Shown here piece after piece: positions 1-7,310 of a DNA stretch of 64,000 nucleotides. Within the stretch, counting starts at the first letter, position 1; the number at the start of each line of letters is the position of its first letter. The position numbers and the translations under genes are program-made. Origin of the DNA: Gemmatimonadota bacterium (GTDB lineage Bacteria > Gemmatimonadota > Gemmatimonadetes > Longimicrobiales > Gaopeijiaceae); NCBI GenBank assembly GCA_041390105.1, contig JAWKQO010000001.1, forward strand, positions 746,001 to 810,000, in the 5' to 3' direction. Under the pieces are notes generated by a model, which saw only the letters and a program-made list of their open reading frames with translations, did not search any database and was not told the origin of the DNA.

Positions 1-1149
1 CTGCACCAATTCCCCTTCGCCTACACCGGACAGGACGAGGATCACAGGCGTCGTCCCCACCACCACGATCCCCAGCCGATCCACCCAGCGACGACGGAGC
101 TCGCTGGTGTCGGGCGCGACGAGGTTCTGGTAGAGGTCGACGGACAGGGCCGACCCGGCCACGATCAGCAGCGAATCCACCGTCGACATCATGGCGGACA
201 GGATCGCGGCCAGCAGGATGGTTCCCATCACCGGAGGCAGCACCGCGCTCGCCACCATGGGCATGGCCAGGTCGCCGGTAGGGAGCAGCGGAAAGAGCAC
301 GATGCTCGCCAGCGCGAGCACGAACACCAGAAGGTTGATGCCCGTGCTCATCAGGATCGCGAACAGGATGCCGCGACGCACCTGCGCCATGTCCCGCATC
401 GCGAGGAGGCGCACCAGCCGTTCCGGCGTCGCAACCGAGCCGAGGAGGAACGACAAGCCCATGGTGAACAGCAGCGCGGGGGGTAGCCCCTCCCAGGTGA
501 AGACCAGTGGATTGGCGGCTTCCACCAGTTCGAACAGCGCCGTAGCGCCTCCCACCTGACGGAGCGCCAGTGGAACGGCGCAGAGGGCTCCGACCCCCAT
601 GATGAGCAACTGCAGGAAATCCGTGTAGACGACGGCGATCATTCCGCCCACGACCGTATACACGAGAAGAATGGCCGTGAAGCCCACCATTCCCACCGAA
701 GTGTCGATTCCGAAGATGGTGTGGGCGATGAGTCCACCCGCGACGATCTGCGCCTGGATGTAGACGACCGTGGCGATCAGGATGATCGCTGCAGCCAACC
801 CGCGCACGCGTTTCGAGTAGTAGCGCCGTTCGATGAACGCAGGTAGCGTCAACTGCCGAACCCGAGTGAAGCGCGGAGCCAGCACGGCTGCGAGGAACCA
901 ATACGCCAACGGGATGGTCAGGACCAACCAGGTGAATGACCAGCCCACGGTGTAGATCACCCCGATCGTGCCGATGAACGTGCCCGCACTGACGTGGGTG
1001 GCCGCGATGGTGGCGCCCCCGACCAGCCAACCCAGACGCCCGCCCGCGATCCAGTAGTCGGCCTCGTCCCGTGTCCGCTTCAGACTGTACAGGCCGATCG
1101 CGAACACGAGGATGAAGTAGAGCGCGAAGACGACGGCGCGGAGGGTCAT
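1..1149 (-). CDS. Sodium:solute symporter (SSS family), C-terminus beyond window edge
   Basis: This is an inner-membrane transporter of the SSS family that takes up an organic solute with sodium. The 383 residues present begin with a hydrophobic helix followed by the positively charged SLKRTRDEADYWIAGGR loop typical of SSS helix 1-2, and continue through about ten hydrophobic segments. The glycine- and serine-rich stretch around residues 45-65 (ATHVSAGTFIGTIGV) fits SSS helix 2. The gene reads off the left end, so the last helices are missing. Its ATG at 1149 overlaps the stop of the small membrane gene upstream (ATGA), so the two are probably translated together. The substrate cannot be read from the sequence; the neighbouring dipeptidase, Rieske oxygenase and aconitase X genes suggest an amino acid or betaine. 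Confidence 0.9.
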   Translation of the reverse strand, partial: MTLRAVVFALYFILVFAIGLYSLKRTRDEADYWIAGGRLGWLVGGATIAATHVSAGTFIGTIGVIYTVGWSFTWLVLTIPLAYWFLAAVLAPRFTRVRQLTLPAFIERRYYSKRVRGLAAAIILIATVVYIQAQIVAGGLIAHTIFGIDTSVGMVGFTAILLVYTVVGGMIAVVYTDFLQLLIMGVGALCAVPLALRQVGGATALFELVEAANPLVFTWEGLPPALLFTMGLSFLLGSVATPERLVRLLAMRDMAQVRRGILFAILMSTGINLLVFVLALASIVLFPLLPTGDLAMPMVASAVLPPVMGTILLAAILSAMMSTVDSLLIVAGSALSVDLYQNLVAPDTSELRRRWVDRLGIVVVGTTPVILVLSGVGEGELVQ

Positions 1150-1292
1150 GGGCCTTCTCCCGCTGCCGTGTTGTCTGCCCCGCTCTCGCCCGCGCGTTCT
1201 TGGGTCCGCTCGGTCCGGCGCATCCAGACCACGTACCCGACGATGATCCCGGCGAACGCCACGAAGAGTCCCCAGAAGACGAAGCGGTCCAT
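1146..1292 (-). CDS. Small single-pass membrane protein, transporter partner
   Basis: This is a 48-residue protein with one hydrophobic helix (residues about 5-23, beginning MDRFVFWGLFVAF), then a basic motif (MRRTER) and a short polar tail. It begins at an ATG at 1292 and its TGA overlaps the symporter ATG by the usual ATGA. Small helical partners often precede SSS transporters; this window's second SSS gene (61407) is likewise preceded by a short membrane gene, although that one is a two-helix DUF3311 type. Function is inferred only from coupling; no family is recognised. Confidence 0.65.
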   Translation of the reverse strand: MDRFVFWGLFVAFAGIIVGYVVWMRRTERTQERAGESGADNTAAGEGP

Positions 1293-1302
1293 ACGGGCGA
1301 CC

Positions 1303-1986
1303 CTACACGCGCGCGCTCAAGTGGCGCCATCCCGCCCACCCCAGGAGGCCGATAAGCACCACCACGGCGGCCTCGAAGACGACGAGCCCGTCGACGCGCC
1401 CCCGATCAGACGGTCGGAGCCGCACCCGCACCAGCGACGGCACCGTCGACAGGGTGCCCCGGACGACGCCGTTCTCGTCCGCGTCGCCGAAGACGGAGGG
1501 AAAGCTCTCGGCCACCCGGAAGCCGGCCGGCAGCACCAGGTCGCCGCCGAAGAAGTCGGCGCGCGCCGAAGCCGCCGCGGTGCCCACCGTCGGAACGGGA
1601 AGAGCGACCTGCACGTCACCACGGGAGTCCCGCCGCAAAGGCAGCCCGTAGCGCAACTCGAAGCGCACAGTGTCGGAGGACTCGAGCGGGAGCAGCGCCT
1701 CGGCCCGTGGACCATTGCGTTCCACGGGCACGCGAGTCGGAGGCCCCGCGGGGAGCCGCAGCTCGATCCACTCCGGTACCCCATCGTCGAAGGCGAGCAT
1801 GCGAAGCCTCACCGGTCCACGGACCTGGGACAGCGTCGCGGTCAGGACCGCCTCCGCCTGCGCCCCACGGAGATCGACCTCGAGCCGGACCTCCTGCAGC
1901 ACGCTGGAATCGGGTGCCTGAGCGCTCGCAGCCCCGAGTCCGGCACCCGTCAGACCCGTGACCAGGAGCGTCAGGCTCAGGGCCAC
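1303..1986 (-). CDS. Secreted or membrane-anchored protein of unknown function
   Basis: This 227-residue protein has an N-terminal signal peptide (hydrophobic to about residue 22, ending AASAQA) and a second hydrophobic helix near the C-terminus (about residues 199-217, VVFEAAVVVLIGLLGW). The middle is beta-rich and acidic, and is therefore probably exported and tethered by its C-terminus. It starts with GTG at 1986, ten bases inside the end of the dipeptidase gene, so it is the second gene of that operon. I do not recognise a family. Confidence 0.7.
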   Translation of the reverse strand: MALSLTLLVTGLTGAGLGAASAQAPDSSVLQEVRLEVDLRGAQAEAVLTATLSQVRGPVRLRMLAFDDGVPEWIELRLPAGPPTRVPVERNGPRAEALLPLESSDTVRFELRYGLPLRRDSRGDVQVALPVPTVGTAAASARADFFGGDLVLPAGFRVAESFPSVFGDADENGVVRGTLSTVPSLVRVRLRPSDRGRVDGLVVFEAAVVVLIGLLGWAGWRHLSARV

Positions 1987-3206
1987 ACCTGACCGAGCAC
2001 GCGGAGCACGTTCCCCCCCATCACCTTGGCGATGTCGGCGTCACCGTACCCCGACCGCACCAGCCAGCGGAGGATGTTGTGGGACCCCTCGGTGGGATTC
2101 TCGAGCCCCTCGACCCAGGGCACCCGCTCGAACCCGGGCACGGCCGGCTTCGCTTCACGCTCGCGACCCGAGCGCGATTCTTTGATGGAAAGGTTGGCGG
2201 CGTACACATCGTGCAGTCCGACGTGGTCCCCGTAGAGGGTATCGGGCCCGAACGCCACATGATCGATCCCGACGAGCGCGCGGATGTACTCGAAGTGATC
2301 CATGAAGGACTCGAGGGAGTGTTTCGGGTGCGCCGGACTCACGGTCGTATGCGGTGCGCACTCGATGCCGATGACGCCTCCTTTCGCTGCGCACGCCTCC
2401 AGGACTTCGTCCGGGGCCAGCCGGTTCGAGTCCCACAGCGCACGCGCCCCGATGTGCGAGAGCACGATGGGGTGCTCCGAGCACTCGATCGTATCCAACG
2501 TGGTCAGATCCCCACAGTGTGAGCAATCGATCAGCATGCCCACCTTGTTCATCCGTTCCACGGCACGCCGCCCGAACACGGTGAGACCCCCATCGCGCGG
2601 CTCCTTGAGGCCCGCGCCCAACTGGTTGCCCTCGCTGTAGGCGATGCCCAGCGCTCGCACGCCCAAGCCGAACAGGAGCTCGATGCGATCGAGCTCGTTC
2701 TCGATCATGGCGGCGCCTTCCATCGACGCGATCCAGGCGACCCGCCCCTCCCGCTTGGCGCGGTGGATGTCGTCGACACGCGTGGCGTGGAAAACGAAGC
2801 CCTGGTGGGCGAGGTCGCACAACCGCATCCCCAGGTCGTGCACGACCTCGGTCCACTTCCAGCCGGAGTGGGAGTGGATCGTGCAGATCCCGTCCATGAG
2901 GTTGTCGAACACCGCATCCCACAGCCCGTGGGCGAGCCCCTCGTATGCCGTGGGCATCCGGCCGGTGCGCACCATGTCGGGGGTCTGCTGGATGTCGGCC
3001 GGGAACGTGCCGAGGTGCTCGTGCAGCGAGATCATGGGCGTGCTCGCCGCCAGGCGCTGGGCTTGTGCCTCCTGCTCCGCGCTGAGCGGCACGACGAAGG
3101 GCGGGACCCGCCCCAACTCGGGCGCCAACTCGAACGCCCGGTAGTCCGCGCCCGGCTCCAGGTACTCGAAGGAGCGATCGCCACGATAGCCAGCCTTCAC
3201 GGCCAT
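1977..3206 (-). CDS. Membrane dipeptidase (peptidase M19, renal dipeptidase family)
   Basis: This is a zinc-dependent M19 dipeptidase of 409 residues, starting at the ATG at 3206 (MAVKAGYRGDRS). The family TIM barrel is visible: ISLHEHLGTF near residue 60 at the first metal site, SMEGAAMIENE with the bridging glutamate, LIDCSHCGD and VLSHIGARAL with the later histidines, and a terminal GGNVLRVL. The first motif reads HEH where classical dipeptidases have HxD, so the metal set may differ. An upstream reading-frame extension to 3497 is rejected because it would run through the divergent Rieske gene. M19 enzymes occur in betaine and dimethylglycine catabolic loci of Pseudomonas, which fits the Rieske neighbour, but the substrate remains inferred. 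Confidence 0.88.
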   Translation of the reverse strand: MAVKAGYRGDRSFEYLEPGADYRAFELAPELGRVPPFVVPLSAEQEAQAQRLAASTPMISLHEHLGTFPADIQQTPDMVRTGRMPTAYEGLAHGLWDAVFDNLMDGICTIHSHSGWKWTEVVHDLGMRLCDLAHQGFVFHATRVDDIHRAKREGRVAWIASMEGAAMIENELDRIELLFGLGVRALGIAYSEGNQLGAGLKEPRDGGLTVFGRRAVERMNKVGMLIDCSHCGDLTTLDTIECSEHPIVLSHIGARALWDSNRLAPDEVLEACAAKGGVIGIECAPHTTVSPAHPKHSLESFMDHFEYIRALVGIDHVAFGPDTLYGDHVGLHDVYAANLSIKESRSGREREAKPAVPGFERVPWVEGLENPTEGSHNILRWLVRSGYGDADIAKVMGGNVLRVLGQVWP

Positions 3207-3328
3207 GGGTGCCTCGATGCAGGAGGGGGGTCGACGACCTCGGTGTCGCGCTAACCTACGGGCGGCGACTCTGGCGAGCGAGAGCCTCGGGCCTTGCACG
3301 GCAGAGCGCTCCGGGCTATCAACGCGGA

Positions 3329-4417
3329 GTGAGCGAACGCCGCGTCCTTCCCGATATCCGACGCTCGTGGACGGTCTCGTCGGAGACCTACCATGCCCCC
3401 GAGCACTACCGCAGACAGTGCGACCGAGTGTTCGCGCACTCCTGGCAGTGGGTGTGCGACCGGGGCCGTGTGAAAGCACCGGGTCACGTGCTCCCATTCA
3501 CGCTGTTGGAAGGCTGTCTGGACGAGCCTCTCTTCCTCTCCTGTGGACAGGACGGGACCACGCGCTGCCTCTCCAACGTGTGCACGCACCGGGGAGCCTT
3601 GGTCGTGGAGGGCGAAGGACACCAGCACACCCTGCGCTGCCGCTATCACGGGCGCCGCTTCACGCTGGAAGGCGGGTTTCACTCCATGCCCGAGTTCGAG
3701 CAGGTGGAGGGCTTCCCTTCCGCCTGTGACGACCTGCCCGAGTTGCCGTTGGAGACGTTCGGTCCCCTGCTCTTCAGCGGGATCGATCCCTCCATCTCCT
3801 TCGCGGATTGGATCCGGCCGGTCCAGCAGCTGGCCGGCTTCCTACCGTTCGAACGCGCGGTCTTCGATGCAGCCACCGCCCAGGACTACACGGTGGCAGC
3901 GCACTGGGCGCTTTACGTGGACAACTATCTGGAGGAGTTCCACGTCCCCTACGTCCACGCTACCAGTCTCCAGGGCTTGGATTACAGCGCCTACCGGACC
4001 GAGTGCTTCGAGTGGGGCAATCTGCAGCTCGGCATCGGACGGGAGGACGAGGAGCTCTTCACACTCCCCGAGGACCATCCACATTCCGGAGAGCGGGTAG
4101 CCGCGTTCTACTTCTGGCTGTTCCCCGCGACGATGCTCAACGTCTATCCCTGGGGACTGTCCTTGAACGTCGTGGAGCCCCTGGGGCCGGCGCGGACGCG
4201 CGTCCGCTTCCGCCCCTACGTCTGGGACGCCGCCCGACGGAGGGGTGTGGGAGGCGATCTCCATCGAGTGGAGATGGAGGACGAGGAAGTCGTAGAGTCC
4301 GTCCAGCGCGGGGTGCGCTCACGATTGTACGACCGGGGGCGGTTCTCTCCGCGGCGGGAGGTCGGGGTCCACCACTTCCACACGCTGCTCGAGCAGGCCC
4401 TGGCAGACCCCTCCTGA
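3329..4417 (+). CDS. Rieske non-heme iron oxygenase, alpha subunit
   Basis: This is a 362-residue ring-hydroxylating or N-demethylating oxygenase. With the GTG start at 3329 (VSERRVLPDI) the Rieske [2Fe-2S] ligands are C85-x-H87 (CTHRG) and C104-x2-H107 (CRYHG). The catalytic domain carries the mononuclear-iron signature DNYLEEFHVPYVH with H205 and H210. The domain order (Rieske, then SRPBCC-like catalytic domain) and the length match the choline monooxygenase, stachydrine demethylase and carnitine oxygenase groups. An in-frame GTG at 3209 would add 40 unconserved-looking residues and almost meet the divergent dipeptidase start. No reductase gene lies nearby. The substrate is unknown; a quaternary ammonium compound is a reasonable guess. 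Confidence 0.88.
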   Translation: MSERRVLPDIRRSWTVSSETYHAPEHYRRQCDRVFAHSWQWVCDRGRVKAPGHVLPFTLLEGCLDEPLFLSCGQDGTTRCLSNVCTHRGALVVEGEGHQHTLRCRYHGRRFTLEGGFHSMPEFEQVEGFPSACDDLPELPLETFGPLLFSGIDPSISFADWIRPVQQLAGFLPFERAVFDAATAQDYTVAAHWALYVDNYLEEFHVPYVHATSLQGLDYSAYRTECFEWGNLQLGIGREDEELFTLPEDHPHSGERVAAFYFWLFPATMLNVYPWGLSLNVVEPLGPARTRVRFRPYVWDAARRRGVGGDLHRVEMEDEEVVESVQRGVRSRLYDRGRFSPRREVGVHHFHTLLEQALADPS

Positions 4418-4427
4418 ACGCTCTATA

Positions 4428-4443
4428 TTCGGTTTTTGTTCGG
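4428..4443 (+). promoter_or_regulatory. Direct repeat TTCGG-N6-TTCGG before DUF6504-like gene
   Basis: Two copies of TTCGG are separated by TTTTTG, giving an 11-bp repeat period, three bases upstream of the ATG at 4446. The same arrangement stands before dnaE2 (35232-35247). A TATATT that could be a -10 element overlaps the first copy. The form resembles the direct-repeat LexA boxes of Alphaproteobacteria (GTTC-N7-GTTC, also an 11-bp period). That link is inference. Confidence 0.5.
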
Positions 4444-4445
4444 TT

Positions 4446-4715
4446 ATGCGACGACCTCCGACTTCCCAGCGTCTCCGCCCATTGGGTGCCCCTTCCGAGC
4501 TCCGCGTCGAGACCGACCAGGCCGGTGGGCCCCTGCGCATCCGCCGCCCCCAGGGCCGCGCGGAGGTGGTCGCCCACATCAGGGAGTCCTGGCGGATCGA
4601 CGACGAGTGGTGGCGTGCGCCCATCTCGCGCCTCTATTACGAGGTCGTGCTCGAGAACGGACGCTCCCTGACGCTCTTCCACGATCGGATCGCCCGGAGG
4701 TGGTTTGCCCACTGA
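4446..4715 (+). CDS. DUF6504-like small protein
   Basis: This is an 89-residue protein whose second half (WRIDDEWWRAPISRLYYEV, then LTLFHD and RRW) matches my memory of DUF6504, a small family often found beside Y-family translesion polymerases in Actinobacteria. No signal peptide or membrane segment is present. The first 20 residues are low-complexity, and the conserved part begins near ELRVETDQAGGP. The start ATG lies just three bases after a repeated operator-like element that also precedes dnaE2, and no strong ribosome site precedes it. It overlaps the next gene (aconitase X) by 11 bases, but a shared function is unlikely. The assignment is from memory of the pattern, not a search. Confidence 0.65.
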   Translation: MRRPPTSQRLRPLGAPSELRVETDQAGGPLRIRRPQGRAEVVAHIRESWRIDDEWWRAPISRLYYEVVLENGRSLTLFHDRIARRWFAH

Positions 4716-5976
4716 CCCGCACCCGCTGACGCTGACGCCCGAGGAGGAGTCCGTCCTGCGCGGCGAAGCCGGTCCCGGACCCGCGCGGGCCCTGCGGGTC
4801 GTGGTGGCCGCCGCCCGTTTCCTGCGCGCCGACCGGTTGGTGCCGATCGAATCCGCCCACGTCGACGGCTGCCTTTATCACGGAGATGGCGGCGTCGAAT
4901 ACGCGGAGCGCCTCCTTCAGGAAGGGGCCCGCGTCGCGGTGCCCACCACCTTGAACGTCGGTGCCCTCGACCTCCTGCACCCGGACCGGGTGCGAAACCA
5001 GGGACACGCGACCCACATGGCCCGCCGTCTCATGGAGGCTCACCTCCATATGGGATGCCAACCCACCTGGACCTGCGCGCCCTACCAGGCCGGACATCGC
5101 CCCCAGACCGGCAGCCAGATCGCTTGGGGCGAGTCGAATGCGGTCGCCTTCGCGAATTCCGTCCTGGGAGCTCGCACCAATCGGTATGGAGACTTCCTCG
5201 ATCTGGCCTGCGCCATCACCGGTCGTGCCCCCTATGCCGGGCTGCACACGGACGAAGGCCGCCGAGCTACGTTGGTCATCGACGTCAGTACGCTCTCTCC
5301 GGCACTCCAGGACGCAGACGTCCTCTACCCGGTCCTCGGGTCCTGGCTGGGGCGCAGGACCCACGGTCGCGTTCCCGTCATCAACGGCCTCGACGGCCCG
5401 GTTGGGGAGGATCGACTCAAGGCGCTGGGTGCTGCCGCTGCTTCCACCGGAGCGGTGGCGCTCTTCCACGTGGTAGGAAGCACCCCGGAAGCCCCCGATC
5501 TCGACACCGCCCTCGGCGGCGTTCCGCCGATGGAGATCCTGCGGCCCACGGGCCGCGACCTACGGGACGAGCTCGGCAGGCTGGAGACCACGAAGGGACC
5601 GGAGCTCGACGCCATCGCCCTGGGAAGCCCGCACTTCTCCCTGTCCGAGTTCGACGCGCTGGAAGGGCTGTTGCCCAGCGAACCCTTCCGACTGCCGTTC
5701 TACGTGTGCACAGGCCGTGGCGTGTTGGATGCGCTCGCTCGCGCCGGACGCCTCTCGCGCTTCGAGGCGGCGGGAGTCCGCGTCATCACCGACACCTGTG
5801 TCGTGGTGGCACCCATCCTCGACGCGGCCGGTGGCACGCTCATGACGAACTCGGGCAAGTTCGCGCACTACACGCCCGGGACCACGGGATACGACGTCGT
5901 CTTCGGAAGCCTGGCCGAATGCGTGCGTTCTGCCAGCGCCGGCCACGTGCAGCGGGACGCGACCTTGTGGCGTTGA
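4705..5976 (+). CDS. Aconitase X, large (catalytic) subunit
   Basis: This is a 423-residue aconitase X catalytic domain (formerly DUF521), a dehydratase related to aconitase. It carries the family marks: SAHVDGCLYHGDGGVEYAE near residue 50, TTLNVGALDL, a cysteine pair in HMGCQPTWTCAPYQ, WGESNAVAFANSVLGARTNR, and the late TDTCVVVAP with TNSGKFAHYTPG. Bacterial members are known as cis-3-hydroxy-L-proline dehydratases and archaeal ones as phosphomevalonate dehydratases; the bacterial context favours the former. The start is TTG at 4705, right after a GGAGG site and inside the previous gene. The small subunit follows five bases after the stop. Confidence 0.85.
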   Translation: MPTDPHPLTLTPEEESVLRGEAGPGPARALRVVVAAARFLRADRLVPIESAHVDGCLYHGDGGVEYAERLLQEGARVAVPTTLNVGALDLLHPDRVRNQGHATHMARRLMEAHLHMGCQPTWTCAPYQAGHRPQTGSQIAWGESNAVAFANSVLGARTNRYGDFLDLACAITGRAPYAGLHTDEGRRATLVIDVSTLSPALQDADVLYPVLGSWLGRRTHGRVPVINGLDGPVGEDRLKALGAAAASTGAVALFHVVGSTPEAPDLDTALGGVPPMEILRPTGRDLRDELGRLETTKGPELDAIALGSPHFSLSEFDALEGLLPSEPFRLPFYVCTGRGVLDALARAGRLSRFEAAGVRVITDTCVVVAPILDAAGGTLMTNSGKFAHYTPGTTGYDVVFGSLAECVRSASAGHVQRDATLWR

Positions 5977-5981
5977 CGCGA

Positions 5982-6401
5982 ATGGTCACCGGTCGGGTGT
6001 TGATCCCCGGACGAGCCCGGGGAGAAGCCCTGGTGCTGGATGCACCGATCAGTTTCTGGGGCGGAGTGAGCCCCGGCGATGGACGCATCGTCGATCCCCG
6101 TCACCCCCAACATGGAGCGACCCTCACCGGCACGGTGTTGCTGATTGCCGAGACCGTTGGATCGAGCTCATCGAGCTCGATCCTGTTGGAGCTTCTACGA
6201 CAGGGCCTCGGTCCAGCGGCATTGCTTCTCCGAACCCTGGACGCCGTGCTCCCGCTCGGTGCGGTCGTAGCGGAGGAGCTCGGCTACGCGCCCTGTCCCG
6301 TCCTGGAGATCGACTGGGGACCGCTGGAGCCCCGAACGGGAGACGTCCTCCGCGTCGAAGCGGTCGGCTCCTCCGGGCAGGTCCTGCTCGACGCAGGCTG
6401 A
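5982..6401 (+). CDS. Aconitase X, small (swivel) subunit
   Basis: This 139-residue protein is the swivelling domain of aconitase X (formerly DUF126). It shows the family pattern: a GRVLIPGRARGEALVLD beginning, FWGGVSPGDGRIVDPRHPQHG near residue 30, the serine run in ETVGSSSSSSILLELL that helps bind the substrate, and GDVLRVEA at the end. The ATG at 5982 is preferred; an in-frame TTG at 5973 would overlap the large subunit stop. Both subunits are needed for activity and are encoded side by side in the two-gene form of the enzyme. Confidence 0.85.
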   Translation: MVTGRVLIPGRARGEALVLDAPISFWGGVSPGDGRIVDPRHPQHGATLTGTVLLIAETVGSSSSSSILLELLRQGLGPAALLLRTLDAVLPLGAVVAEELGYAPCPVLEIDWGPLEPRTGDVLRVEAVGSSGQVLLDAG

Positions 6402-6448
6402 GGCCGGTCGCACCCGGAGCCCGCGGCCCACACAGGCGGCGTGCGCTC

Positions 6449-7171
6449 TCAGCGCACCCGGAAGGTGGCGTGCACCGTCACGGTGATCTCCTTGGAGCGC
6501 GTCGCGGTCGAGTGCATTCCGTATCCCTCTACCTCGGTCGAGTACGGCTCGCGGATCTGGAACACACCGGCCCGGGCCGAAGACATGCTCCCGACCGTCC
6601 CATTCGCGCTCCCGACGATCTCCTCGGCCCGCGCCAGGGCATCCTGCGTGGCCGCCGCCAGCAGCGAGTGCTTCAACTCGGTGATCCCGCTGTAGTAGTA
6701 CTCCAATTGCGACGACTGCAATACAACGCCCTGTCGCAGCAGGTCACCCGGACTTCGCGCCAGCTCCTCGACCGCATCGACGGCGCTCGACACGAGGAAG
6801 AGCGGCTGCCAGAGCTGGTAGCCCGTGACCTCGCCGCCGTTGCCCCAGGTCTGATTGACGGTGACCGGCTGCACGGTGATCTGGCCTCGCTCCACACCGG
6901 CCGCTTCCAACCGGTCCAGCAGGTGCTGCACATCTCCCTGCACGTCCCCGTATCCAGCCTGCAGACCGGTCAGCGAGACCGAGCGTGTCACCGACAGGCT
7001 CCACTTGACCACGTCCGACTCGAAGGCCTGTGTGGCTGCCCCTACCACCTGGACCGTTTGGTCGCCCCGGCGAGCGCGCACGAAGAACGCTCCGAAGACT
7101 GCCGCGGCCGCCATCATCCCCAGCGCCAGCACCACCGCCGCAGGAACCGCGCTCCCCCGCCGACCCGTCAT
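6449..7171 (-). CDS. SIMPL domain-containing (DUF541) membrane-anchored protein
   Basis: This is a 240-residue protein starting at ATG 7171 behind a clear GGAGG. One N-terminal hydrophobic helix (residues about 9-29) is followed by a periplasmic SIMPL domain recognisable from VQVVGAATQAFESDVVKWSLSVTR, the mid-domain QPVTVNQTW and the closing ITVTVHATFRV. SIMPL proteins include bacterial BP26-like periplasmic proteins with stress-related but poorly defined roles. The reading frame extends upstream to 7384 but would then overlap the divergent VPS10 gene, so the later start is chosen. It seems to stand alone. Confidence 0.82.
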   Translation of the reverse strand: MTGRRGSAVPAAVVLALGMMAAAAVFGAFFVRARRGDQTVQVVGAATQAFESDVVKWSLSVTRSVSLTGLQAGYGDVQGDVQHLLDRLEAAGVERGQITVQPVTVNQTWGNGGEVTGYQLWQPLFLVSSAVDAVEELARSPGDLLRQGVVLQSSQLEYYYSGITELKHSLLAAATQDALARAEEIVGSANGTVGSMSSARAGVFQIREPYSTEVEGYGMHSTATRSKEITVTVHATFRVR

Positions 7172-7310
7172 CGTCCAATCCTCCGTGAGAACCCCAGCAC
7201 TCTCCTCGATACCCGGACTGAGGGCCGCGGTTCGGCCGGCGGAGCGCCTTGCCCGCTCAGGGACCCGGAAGCATTCTGACCCCAACGAACCCCAACCACG
7301 AAGGGCACCG

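Noticed and set aside
3207..3497. N-terminal extension of the dipeptidase frame
   Set aside because: It would overlap the Rieske gene on the other strand and has no domain character.
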